NCBI RefSeq assembly: GCF_013106755.1
Contig: NZ_WHPF01000001.1
Coordinates: 186,001 to 250,000, forward strand
Length of the DNA: 64,000 nucleotides
Direction of reading: 5' to 3'
Origin: Limnovirga soli
Lineage (GTDB): Bacteria; Bacteroidota; Bacteroidia; Chitinophagales; Chitinophagaceae
This document shows positions 24,329 through 33,721 of this stretch, one piece after another. The translations under genes and the position numbers were made by a program. Position 1 is the stretch's first letter; each line of letters opens with the position of its first letter. The notes beneath the pieces are model-generated. The model had not been told where the DNA came from. It saw nothing but the letters and a program-made list of their open reading frames with translations, and searched no databases.

Positions 24329-26140
24329 ATGAAAGCATTTCACTTGCACAGCGCAATAAAATGTGCACTTATAATCATGTTGCTGTTGCAGAACAACTAT
24401 ATAAAATCCCAGTCATTATTTAATGGCTGGGATTTTGACCGTGCATTTTATGACAGCGACGAGGGAAATTATATTCTCATTCATCACAAAGCCGGTTTCA
24501 ATCCTCCCGCTTTTGAATATTATGATTATACATCCATCTGGGAAGTATCAACAGGCAAATTAATGAATACGGTCTTTGAAAAATACAACCAGTATAAACT
24601 TAAAACAGGAGAGCAATTTGTAACCTATTCTGATGGCGGAGATTGGTACGATAAAATAAATACCCGCATAGATCCCAAACAAGCCAATGGCACTTATATT
24701 AAATTAAACAATAACACCGTAGAGGTTTATGACGCTGCTACGAATACGGTAAAATATATTATCCATCCTGCTGAAGCATTTAGAAAAAATGATTATTCAG
24801 GCAAGGCTGCTTATGTTTCTACCTATGCAAGCAGGTGTATAGAAGAACAAAAAGCAAAAGGCTTTTCATTAATTTCCAGATTTGACACTTTGCTACTGCC
24901 GGCGAAAAATCAATTACTCAATTTAAACCGAAAAGGCACAAAATCCCTTAGCGATAAAGCTGATTGTACAGTTTACATCCTAACTCCCGAAGATAGTTTA
25001 CTGTCGTATGCCACAAAGCCAATACCAGGCAACGAAAATTTTATTTACCTGGATAGTACCCTTACAACAGAAAACAATATTAGTGCTTACAACCTTTTAT
25101 ATGCGGGAAATATAAAAGATGTGCAGGTAAATTTTAGTTATGCCTATTCAACCGCCACTATGCCCGTAACCGTGCTATTATTTAGCAATCCAAACGGCCC
25201 TGTAACAGCCGCACGAAAAAAAGCATACAATGATTCTGTAGGTGCAGTGGCAGCAGCCATTAAGGATTTGGCAACCATCCGTGCTCTGGTAAAAACCAGA
25301 ATGATACCTGGAGAAAAGCTACTGATTGATACGGCGATTATAATGAAGCCGGGTAATTACAATCAAACCATCATAAATGCTGAATTTGATGAAAAACTAA
25401 ACCGCACATTATATATTGGGGTAAAAGACAGTGCAGCAGATATCGAAATCAATACTGTATACACCTACAAATTTGTAACGCTTCCCTCCGAATCTACAAA
25501 AACCTTTAACAGTAATGGATTCAGGTTGTATCGGGTGAGTTTTACCGGCCCAATTAATGCATTTGATATTGTTCATGATGTGGCTCAAAACCCTGCCACC
25601 ATCTATATGTTCCTCACCAAAAGACCAGATGAAAAAGGCTATGCTGCCAACAAAAAAGTAGTGGATGAATGGAATGGCATTTTTGCGGAAAGAGATGCAG
25701 CCCTGGAGAAAAAAGGCAAAGAAAAAAATAAACAATACGAAGCATTTGCCGGCATAGCAAGAGAATTTACCACCAGGATGAAAAGAATTTATGAATCGGC
25801 AAAATACAATAACTCAAAACTACATGCTTTTACTACTCCTTCCCTTACTGAAATTGATGGCATAATAAAGGATTTGGAAAACACCTATAAAGGACTAAAA
25901 AACTATATTCTGGATAATGAAAGCAAAATAAAATCAGTTGTTGCCAACAATACGGCATATGCCGCCTTTATAAAAAAACAAATGGATGCTTTTATGAATA
26001 TACGCAGCGACTTCAATCGAATTGATGATACCGTTAAAACATACAACGATTCGGGTGGAAAAATCAATATAGGGAATTTATGGGCGGCCTTTCTTGGTAT
26101 TCAGGAAGCTGCATACAAAGCATCAGAAAGTAGTTTTTAA
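24329..26140 (+). CDS. Hypothetical secreted protein in the caspase locus
   Basis: The protein has 603 residues and no named family is recognised. A signal peptide precedes SQSLFNGWDFDRAFYDSDEG. Residues about 30-150 resemble degenerate WD-like blades (TSIWEVSTGKLMNTVFEKY, compare KVWDISTGKLLFD in the first caspase). The middle (about 210-420) has beta-rich strands. The C-terminal 180 residues are highly charged and likely helical or coiled-coil (NGIFAERDAALEKKGKEKNK, IDGIIKDLENTYKGLKNY). It lacks the RNL motif found in the peptidases. It ends 27 bases before the next gene, so both are probably cotranscribed. Confidence 0.7.
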   Translation: MKAFHLHSAIKCALIIMLLLQNNYIKSQSLFNGWDFDRAFYDSDEGNYILIHHKAGFNPPAFEYYDYTSIWEVSTGKLMNTVFEKYNQYKLKTGEQFVTYSDGGDWYDKINTRIDPKQANGTYIKLNNNTVEVYDAATNTVKYIIHPAEAFRKNDYSGKAAYVSTYASRCIEEQKAKGFSLISRFDTLLLPAKNQLLNLNRKGTKSLSDKADCTVYILTPEDSLLSYATKPIPGNENFIYLDSTLTTENNISAYNLLYAGNIKDVQVNFSYAYSTATMPVTVLLFSNPNGPVTAARKKAYNDSVGAVAAAIKDLATIRALVKTRMIPGEKLLIDTAIIMKPGNYNQTIINAEFDEKLNRTLYIGVKDSAADIEINTVYTYKFVTLPSESTKTFNSNGFRLYRVSFTGPINAFDIVHDVAQNPATIYMFLTKRPDEKGYAANKKVVDEWNGIFAERDAALEKKGKEKNKQYEAFAGIAREFTTRMKRIYESAKYNNSKLHAFTTPSLTEIDGIIKDLENTYKGLKNYILDNESKIKSVVANNTAYAAFIKKQMDAFMNIRSDFNRIDDTVKTYNDSGGKINIGNLWAAFLGIQEAAYKASESSF

Positions 26141-26166
26141 CCTATATAATAAACAATGTGTATTTT

Positions 26167-26808
26167 ATGAAATGGATTATTAAAAAATCAGCCATAATAA
26201 TTGTATTGATGGCTTGTATTTTCCAAACTTCTGTTGCGCAGCAAAAAAACGTTGCCAATCTCATTGTTCAGGGTATGAATGAAACTAATATTGGGTTTCC
26301 TTCATTTATGCCAGATACTATCCGAAATTTTGGCTGGAAACTAAAACCAGAAGCTGTAGCCAAATATGAAGGCATCAAAGATGTAGAGTTTTTTTTCACA
26401 AAGGATTTTACCTCTATATTGGTAAAAGATGCAGCCTATACCATCAATAAAATGAGGATACGCAGCGAAACTATTCGTATACCCTTTGAAAAAGGATGGA
26501 AGGACTACAAAGACACATTAACAGCCTATTACAACAAACAGGTAGATTATTTTAAATTGGCTTTTGGAAACCAGCTAGGCTACACATCTATTATTACCTT
26601 ACAGGATGAAACTGAGGAAGGTTTTAAGCCCCGTTATATTATTTATTTTTACAACAAAGCCATACAGTTACCTGCCAACTTAACCAATACCGACGAAATA
26701 GAAAAACAACTTGATATTACCAATTGGTTTACGCTGGAATTACAAAAACAAATGCTTACCCCAAATTACAATATTGTGTATCATGTAAGTGGAGGCCAAA
26801 AACAATAG
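26167..26808 (+). CDS. Hypothetical secreted protein in the caspase locus
   Basis: The protein has 213 residues and is not recognised. The signal peptide is MKWIIKKSAIIIVLMACIFQTSVAQ, cut after SVAQ; the ATG at 26167 is preferred over a GTG at 26158. The mature part mixes helices and strands (DVEFFFTKDFTSILVKD, WKDYKDTLTAYYNKQVDYFKL, LGYTSIITLQDETEEGFKPR, YIIYFYNKAIQLP) and ends in NYNIVYHVSGGQKQ. No catalytic motif is obvious. Tight spacing to the preceding gene and the position before the caspases suggest a partner, carrier or substrate in the same pathway. Confidence 0.68.
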   Translation: MKWIIKKSAIIIVLMACIFQTSVAQQKNVANLIVQGMNETNIGFPSFMPDTIRNFGWKLKPEAVAKYEGIKDVEFFFTKDFTSILVKDAAYTINKMRIRSETIRIPFEKGWKDYKDTLTAYYNKQVDYFKLAFGNQLGYTSIITLQDETEEGFKPRYIIYFYNKAIQLPANLTNTDEIEKQLDITNWFTLELQKQMLTPNYNIVYHVSGGQKQ

Positions 26809-26884
26809 CACCATTGGTTGCAAAAGGGTAAGGATTTTTTAGAAGCATGGAATTTCTGGTATTTAACAGCTGCCACAAATACAA

Positions 26885-26915
26885 CAGTACAAGAGTGCGA
26901 CGCAAGGATGTTTAA
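26885..26915 (-). repeat. Dispersed intergenic element, short single copy
   Basis: GTACAAGAG followed by core TGCGACGCAA at 26896-26905. No clear CCGGG tail. It lies just before the first WD40-caspase gene. Confidence 0.72.
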
Positions 26916-26954
26916 TTATTAAAACTAATGCCCGGTAACAGTAAAAAAAATATC

Positions 26955-29900
26955 ATGAGAAAATTATGCTTCGCCCTCTTGTTAATGATTGTGTATTTGC
27001 CCCTATTAGCTCAAACCGGAAATATAATTGTCCCCAATGGCAACTCCTTAAAAATAGAAATGGTATTGCCCGATAACCAGGGTAAATATTTTTATACAAT
27101 AGAAAGAAGCAAAACCATTATGTGGGATATAAAAACCCACGCACAACTTTATACATTTTCTATTGGCACAGATGATAAACGCAATGTTGCCTTAAGCAAT
27201 GATGGCACCAAAATAGCATACAACTTTAAAACATCTGTAGAATGTTATTCTACCATAAACGGCAAACTTTTGTTTAGTGCTAAAAAACAATACTATGGCA
27301 ACTGTATCAAATTTTCAACTGATGACCGTACCCTTTTAACTTTATCATCGGGCATTATTGCCATTAACATTGCTTCACAACAGGAAACGAAATTTATAAA
27401 ACTGGATTATACACAATTTGATGAAAGTGGAGCCACGCTAGACATGGTAGATCCATCGCATATTATGCTTCTTAATAAAACTGGCTGGCAAATATGGAAT
27501 ATACCAGAAAAGAAAATAGACTTTAAATATGCTTTTGAGAAAGAACCTTTTACCCGCGTATACCTGCCCTCTCTAAAATACCTGGCCACCAAAGCAGATC
27601 AGCTTGAATTCAGGGATATTTATACAGGTAAAGTGGTTAAAACACTTCCCTTCGGGCAACTTGTATCATCCATAAATTCCAAAGAATTCATATTGTATAA
27701 TGGCGAAAATTATACCATTTATAATGGGGAGAATTTTACCACAAAACAGAAACTAAAAGACATTAAAGACTTCAATTATTTAGAGGCCTGCTTTTCGGGT
27801 AATACGAATACAGTATACGCATCCAACTATTCAGATGTGTTTGCCATAAACACAAAATCAAATACCATTGATATGGGCTATAAAAGGCAGGTGGCAGATT
27901 TGGGCTTTTCTGATATATTTAGTTCGATGGAGTACAATTACAGCACCGGAATATTAAACCTAATAACTGATGACTCGGTGTATAAAAGCATTAATCTTAC
28001 CAAACTGTTTGCCTTTAGGCATAAGGCATTGCCTATACATACTGATATGACCACCTTTAGTGCCACAGGTGATACGATTGCAGTCTTTATTGAGAAAAAG
28101 GGATACATTAAAAATATTGCAACAGGGAAATTTATTCAGCCAGCCATAAAGCTTACAGATGAAGCTTCCAGCAATGAAAGGGTAAACTTCTTTTTTAGTA
28201 AGGATGGTACACAGGTTTATTATACCACCTTCTCTATTCCCAATCAAGTGAATAACCTAAACCGCATCTCATTAAAAACAGGCATCAGTGAAAAGGTAGT
28301 AAGTTTCAAAGGTTCGGATGGGGCTTCTCTACATCCGGATAAAGACATGCTGGCTATCATAGAAAAAGGGTACCAATATGCACATGCCAAAGTATGGGAT
28401 ATAAGTACAGGTAAATTATTGTTTGATAAAAACCTGGGAGAAAGCAAATGTGATTTTATTTCCATTTCTAACGATAAAGAAAGGCTAATGCTGGTGCGCA
28501 GTAAAACAGCTGACAGTTATGACTTCTACGAAGAGATCTACGATATACGTGCTGGTAATTTGATATCAACCTCACCAAAATTTTCAAATCTTGGATTTTA
28601 CAAATCTTATGATTGTACGCCGGATTTTTCTCTGCTAATTAAATGCGGCAACTTTGGCAGCATTACCGCAATGAATGCCGATGGTAAGGATATTTATACC
28701 GATAATGCACATACATCGTCCATTCGCCGGGCATTGTTTTCTCCTGATAGCAAGGTGATGTATACCATTTCTACCGATCAAACCATAAAAGTTTGGGAGC
28801 CAAAAAGCGGGAAATTATTGGGTACATTGTATTTGTTTAACGATGGAAATGATTATGTTTTTGTTGATCAATATGGCCGTTTTGATGGAAGTGAAGCAGG
28901 TATAAAAAAATTATACTATTTAAAAGACAGGAAAAAAATTCCACTGGATGTGGTGTATGAAAAATTTTATACACCCAATCTATACCAACGTTTAATAAAC
29001 GGAGAACAATTTGACCCCATTGATGTAGCCATTAAACCTTCGCCGCTTGTAAAAATATCCTATGCAGAAGCTACCCGTAATTTACTGGTAGAAGATGATG
29101 AGGTACCAACTTACCAAAATAAAACAGGATTTGCAGATATTACCGTAAACGCCATAGCCGAGGATGACGCAGTGGATGAAATACGTTTATTCCTCAATGG
29201 AAAAATTCAAACACTTACTACACGCAACCTAATTGTAGCAGATGCCGGCAGCGGTACCGATATCAAAAAATACCAGCTTAACTTATTGCCTGGTGTAAAC
29301 ACCATTCGTGCCGTTGCATTAAATACACAACGAACTGAAAGTCAGCCCGACGACATTGTGGTTAATTATAATAGCGGCGCTAATGCAGTACCTGCAAATA
29401 AAAAACCGGTGAACAATAATACCAATGGTGCACCTATTGCACCGGTAGATAAAAATGCTACAATGCATTTGGTAGTGATAGGCATCAATGCATATCAGAA
29501 TAAAAGCATGAGTTTAAATTATGCTCTGGCAGATGCCACCTCATTTAAAGAAGAGGTAGAGAAAGATGCCAAAACTATAATCACCAATATAAAAACATAT
29601 TTTGTTACAGATAATACTGCAGATAAAACAGGCATTACCAATGCATTAAAACAGGTACAGCAATATGCCAAACCACAGGATGTATTTATTTTCTATTATG
29701 CAGGTCATGGTGTTATTGGAAAAAACAATGAATTCTATTTGGTACCAACCGATGTAAGTGATCTTAAAAATGTACAGGCCGAATTAGAAAATAAAGGCAT
29801 TGCCGCAAAATTATTACAACAGTATGCCATAGATATTCCTGCACAAAAACAATTATTTATTCTGGATGCCTGCCAAAGTGCAGGTGCTTTTGAAACTATG

Positions 29901-30212
29901 TTAACTTCTGATGGCAACCAACAAAAAAGTATTGCCGTTGTTGCACGAAGCACAGGTACGCACTGGATTGCAGCGAGTGGCGCACAACAGTTTGCCAATG
30001 AATTTTCTTCATTGGGCCATGGTGCATTTACCTATGTTTTACTGGAAGCTTTAAAAGGGGCAGCCGCTAACAACAAAATGATTACAGTAAATAATCTTAA
30101 AAATTATTTACAACATACCGTACCAGAACTAATGAAAAAATACCATGGCGCTGCGCAATATCCATCAAGCTATGGTTTTGGAAATGACTTTCCGGTAATT
30201 ATTTTACAATAA
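26955..30212 (+). CDS. Secreted WD40-caspase (peptidase C14) protein 1
   Basis: The protein has 1,085 residues. Signal peptide: MRKLCFALLLMIVYLPLLAQ. The start at 26955 is preferred over 26928 because the signal begins there. Residues about 30-630 form WD-like blades (TIMWDIKTHAQLYTF, KVWDISTGKLLFDKNL, IKVWEPKSGKLLGTLYLF). A conserved hinge follows (DYVFVDQYGRFDGSE, then FYTPNLYQRLINGEQFDP). A small Ig-like region lies between TRNLLVEDDE (Arg708) and TRNLIVADAG (Arg757). The caspase domain has FIFYYAGHG (His918) and LFILDACQSAG (Cys973), so the catalytic pair is intact. Likely periplasmic or surface located. It is the first of three closely packed caspase genes. Confidence 0.92.
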   Translation: MRKLCFALLLMIVYLPLLAQTGNIIVPNGNSLKIEMVLPDNQGKYFYTIERSKTIMWDIKTHAQLYTFSIGTDDKRNVALSNDGTKIAYNFKTSVECYSTINGKLLFSAKKQYYGNCIKFSTDDRTLLTLSSGIIAINIASQQETKFIKLDYTQFDESGATLDMVDPSHIMLLNKTGWQIWNIPEKKIDFKYAFEKEPFTRVYLPSLKYLATKADQLEFRDIYTGKVVKTLPFGQLVSSINSKEFILYNGENYTIYNGENFTTKQKLKDIKDFNYLEACFSGNTNTVYASNYSDVFAINTKSNTIDMGYKRQVADLGFSDIFSSMEYNYSTGILNLITDDSVYKSINLTKLFAFRHKALPIHTDMTTFSATGDTIAVFIEKKGYIKNIATGKFIQPAIKLTDEASSNERVNFFFSKDGTQVYYTTFSIPNQVNNLNRISLKTGISEKVVSFKGSDGASLHPDKDMLAIIEKGYQYAHAKVWDISTGKLLFDKNLGESKCDFISISNDKERLMLVRSKTADSYDFYEEIYDIRAGNLISTSPKFSNLGFYKSYDCTPDFSLLIKCGNFGSITAMNADGKDIYTDNAHTSSIRRALFSPDSKVMYTISTDQTIKVWEPKSGKLLGTLYLFNDGNDYVFVDQYGRFDGSEAGIKKLYYLKDRKKIPLDVVYEKFYTPNLYQRLINGEQFDPIDVAIKPSPLVKISYAEATRNLLVEDDEVPTYQNKTGFADITVNAIAEDDAVDEIRLFLNGKIQTLTTRNLIVADAGSGTDIKKYQLNLLPGVNTIRAVALNTQRTESQPDDIVVNYNSGANAVPANKKPVNNNTNGAPIAPVDKNATMHLVVIGINAYQNKSMSLNYALADATSFKEEVEKDAKTIITNIKTYFVTDNTADKTGITNALKQVQQYAKPQDVFIFYYAGHGVIGKNNEFYLVPTDVSDLKNVQAELENKGIAAKLLQQYAIDIPAQKQLFILDACQSAGAFETMLTSDGNQQKSIAVVARSTGTHWIAASGAQQFANEFSSLGHGAFTYVLLEALKGAAANNKMITVNNLKNYLQHTVPELMKKYHGAAQYPSSYGFGNDFPVIILQ

Positions 30213-30270
30213 AAACAATTTATATACACTTAAAAATTTTTTTGTTGGAAGTATCGGTATAAAAAATAAA

Positions 30271-33200
30271 ATGAATTTAACAATGAAAACAATCGTAGCA
30301 GCAACATTATTATTCATTATTTCTTTTAAACTCATTGCTCAAAAAGCCGAACTAGCCATTCCTATCGGGCATAGTGATTATATTTCCACAATTGCTTACA
30401 CAGCCGATGAACGTATCATCGCTTCCGGCTCATCTGGCATTGTTAAACTGTGGGATATTGCCACAGGCAGGTTGATAAATACTATTGAAACAAAAGCAAA
30501 CCAAATGAATTTATTGGTGTCTATTCCTACACTCCAGGGTGTGGGGTATATTGCCGATAATAAATTTTTTATTGCAGAAGCGCCTAAATTTCAACCTCGT
30601 TTGGTAGCAACTGTTCCTTATGGCTTTGCCCCAAGATGTATTGACGCTTCCAAAGATGGAAAATATGTTTTTTTGGCAGGTAGCAATTTTGAAGGGCAAA
30701 TGCGTTGTGCTTTTATTTATAAAATTGATTTAAGTACAGGCGTTGCCAATGTATTTTATAAAATTCCACCCTTTGGTAACGATACCAAAATTTCTGAAGA
30801 GTTTTGGGAAATACAGGTTTCGCCAGATGGAGAAAAGTTGTTGGTGAAATTCAGTCAGGCCAATGAAAGGCAGCCAAAATTAGATTATTCATTTATTTTA
30901 AATACCCGAAGCGGAACGGTTGAATCCAACTCAAAACAATATCCATCTTATTTTTACTTTTTAAACGATAAAAAAATATTGGCTTTAGATGTAAAGTACA
31001 CAGAGTCTACAAAAACCAGCCAAACAACAGTCCGGGAAATTAACACATCCGATTTTCATGTAATAAAAACTTTCGCATTAGAAAAAGGTGTTTCAATGTT
31101 TTTTCATCAAAGTCCAAAATACCTGTATGATGAAAGCAGCAATACTTTCATATATCCCTCCGGAAACCATAATGATGGTTATAATATTTTACAATTAGAC
31201 CTTACCAATCAAAGAATTGTAAAAACAGCATTGCCCGATGCGGTTGAAAAACCATATTATGGCTGTGTAACTGTTTTACCTAAATCTAAAAAAATATTGT
31301 GTGGAGGTAGTAAAAATGTGTCTGTTATAGATGGAAAATCACTAAAAACCGATATTGTATTAGGTGAAACAACACCTTTTAGTGCCAATTATATCCGCTA
31401 CAACGCAAACCACGATGTACTTTTAGTAAGTAATTTAGGTTATGCCCGTTTTTTTGATATGGGTGGAGCATCGGGCCAGATAAAAGTTAATGGGACCAGC
31501 ATAAACGATTATGGCCGTATCAATTGGTCGCCTGATGGATCAAAAGTGGCCTATTTTAGTGGAATACAGGATACATTCGGCATTTTGGATACAAAAAATT
31601 TGGGAGCTATGCCTCGTAAAGGCAAATCGCCTGTACACATTAGTCTGGAATCAGAAAACTTAGTGTGGACACCAGATAGCAAAACATTTTCATTTGGTCC
31701 GCTCTTTCAAAGAGGCGATGTAAATGCAACCAGTTTAGCTTACACAAGCCGCTATATAGGTACAGTGGGTTATCAACGTAAGCATATCTATTCAAAAAAT
31801 GGCAAATACATCATTGTAAATGAATACCGCTATTTAGGCCCCAATAAGTACATCGGTACCGAAGACAATTATCTTATTTGTTATGATGCTTTTTCGGGTA
31901 GCAAAATCTGGGAAAGCCCACTAACCACAAAAAAAGGTTTGTCGCCCATTACCACTTTGGATAATGATCAGACTTTAGTTGCGCTTTCAGCCCAAGATGG
32001 AACTTTTTATTACATCAATATGGCAAACGGTCAGGTAAAAAATACTTTTGCAGCTAATGTTTCAAGTGGCGTAAATATTTCTGAATCTGTTTCTATTGAC
32101 GGCACAAAATGTGCAGGCATTGCAAACAATAATATCACAGTTTTTGATTTGGTCAATAAAACAGCTATTGCTGTAGTTGCTAATTTACCAAAAGGGATAA
32201 GCAATATTTGTTTTATCCGTAAGGACAATTTTTTGGCAGCTACTTCCGGGGATAATACCATTCACATTGTAAACATTGATAAAAAAAGAGACGTTGCACA
32301 AATCTATGTTTTTGGAAACAGCAACGAGTGGGTTGTTGCTACACCCGATGGACGTTTTGATGCATCGCAGGCAGCACAGGAGTTTATGTATTACGTAAAG
32401 GAAGGACAGATAATACCGCTTGGTTCTTTGTTTGAAAAATTTTATACTCCCAAATTATTAAACCGCTTGTTAGAAGGCGAAACTTTTGAACCGGTACCTG
32501 TTAATGTAGATAACATAAAAGCTCCACCTATAGTTAACATTTCGGTTGATAACACATCCCGCAATTTGGTTGTAGAAGATGATAATGTAAGCCTAACAGT
32601 TGAAAAAGAGCAAATTAATTTACTGGTAAAGGCCGATTGCCCAAGTGATGCCGTTACGGAAATACGTTTGTATAATAATGGGAAATTGGTACAAACCTCC
32701 CGTAATCTGGTTGTAGAAGATGAAAATACTGGTGAAAAAACAATGACTAAAATATTTACTGTAAGCTTAGAAGTAGGGGAGAATGATTTTAAAGCTTTGG
32801 CATTTAATACCCAACGTACAGAAAGTCAACCAGCTAAGTTGATAGTAAATTATAAGCCACTTAAAACATCAAATATTGTAAACAAAAGTAATGAAGGCGT
32901 CAACCTGCATCTTCTTGTTATTGGCATTGATAAGTATAAAAATCCCAAATACAATTTGAATTACGCCATAGCAGATGCTGCCGGTTTTAAAGAAGCGATT
33001 GAGAAAGGCGGCTCCGGCATTTTTACTAAAACAAATATAGTTTTCATCAATAATGAAAATGCCACAAAAGCAAATATTTCGTTAGAATTAGACAAAATAA
33101 AAATCAATGCTACAGCCAATGATGTATTCATTTTTTATTATGCAGGCCATGGTGTAATGAACGATAAAAATGAGTTTTACCTGGTGCCTCACGATGTTAC

Positions 33201-33660
33201 TCAACTCTACGGTTCCGATGGAGCTTTGGCTCAAAAAGGATTTAGTTCCGGACAGTTACAACAATTTTCAAAAGATATAAAAGCGCAAAAACAGCTTTTT
33301 ATATTAGATGCATGCCAGTCTGCCGGAGCATTGGAAGTACTTGCTGCAGCCCGTGGTGCCGCCGAAGAAAAAGCGATAGCACAACTTGCCAGAGCAACTG
33401 GCACGCATTGGCTAACCGCTTCGGGCAGTGAGCAATTTGCATCTGAATTTTCTCAACTTGGTCATGGCACTTTTACTTATGTGTTATTAGAAGCATTAAG
33501 TGGTAAAGCAGATACAGGCGATAAAAAAATAACGGTAAAAGAAATTGATTTTTATTTACAAGAGCATGTACCGGAAGTAACTTCAAAATACAAGGGCACA
33601 CCTCAGTATCCGGCGAGTTATGGGTATGGAAATGATTTTCCAATAATAATTATAAAATAA
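30271..33660 (+). CDS. Secreted WD40-caspase (peptidase C14) protein 2
   Basis: The protein has 1,129 residues (or four fewer if it starts at 30283). A signal peptide ending in FKLIAQ leads to AELAIPIGHSDYISTIAYTADER, a clear first WD blade with IVKLWDIATGRLINTI. The hinge reads WVVATPDGRFDASQ and FYTPKLLNRLLEGETFEPVP. The Ig-like spacer lies between SRNLVVEDDN (Arg764) and SRNLVVEDEN (Arg811). The caspase domain has VFIFYYAGHG (His960) and LFILDACQSAG (Cys1015), both intact. By hinge and propeller it belongs with copies 4 and 5 (PxxLxIPxGH type). It follows copy 1 after 58 bases. Confidence 0.92.
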   Translation: MNLTMKTIVAATLLFIISFKLIAQKAELAIPIGHSDYISTIAYTADERIIASGSSGIVKLWDIATGRLINTIETKANQMNLLVSIPTLQGVGYIADNKFFIAEAPKFQPRLVATVPYGFAPRCIDASKDGKYVFLAGSNFEGQMRCAFIYKIDLSTGVANVFYKIPPFGNDTKISEEFWEIQVSPDGEKLLVKFSQANERQPKLDYSFILNTRSGTVESNSKQYPSYFYFLNDKKILALDVKYTESTKTSQTTVREINTSDFHVIKTFALEKGVSMFFHQSPKYLYDESSNTFIYPSGNHNDGYNILQLDLTNQRIVKTALPDAVEKPYYGCVTVLPKSKKILCGGSKNVSVIDGKSLKTDIVLGETTPFSANYIRYNANHDVLLVSNLGYARFFDMGGASGQIKVNGTSINDYGRINWSPDGSKVAYFSGIQDTFGILDTKNLGAMPRKGKSPVHISLESENLVWTPDSKTFSFGPLFQRGDVNATSLAYTSRYIGTVGYQRKHIYSKNGKYIIVNEYRYLGPNKYIGTEDNYLICYDAFSGSKIWESPLTTKKGLSPITTLDNDQTLVALSAQDGTFYYINMANGQVKNTFAANVSSGVNISESVSIDGTKCAGIANNNITVFDLVNKTAIAVVANLPKGISNICFIRKDNFLAATSGDNTIHIVNIDKKRDVAQIYVFGNSNEWVVATPDGRFDASQAAQEFMYYVKEGQIIPLGSLFEKFYTPKLLNRLLEGETFEPVPVNVDNIKAPPIVNISVDNTSRNLVVEDDNVSLTVEKEQINLLVKADCPSDAVTEIRLYNNGKLVQTSRNLVVEDENTGEKTMTKIFTVSLEVGENDFKALAFNTQRTESQPAKLIVNYKPLKTSNIVNKSNEGVNLHLLVIGIDKYKNPKYNLNYAIADAAGFKEAIEKGGSGIFTKTNIVFINNENATKANISLELDKIKINATANDVFIFYYAGHGVMNDKNEFYLVPHDVTQLYGSDGALAQKGFSSGQLQQFSKDIKAQKQLFILDACQSAGALEVLAAARGAAEEKAIAQLARATGTHWLTASGSEQFASEFSQLGHGTFTYVLLEALSGKADTGDKKITVKEIDFYLQEHVPEVTSKYKGTPQYPASYGYGNDFPIIIIK

Positions 33661-33721
33661 GAATGTAAGTGTTTTTTGACAATAGATTCTATTAAAAAAA
33701 GAGCGGTATAAAATTGAATTT

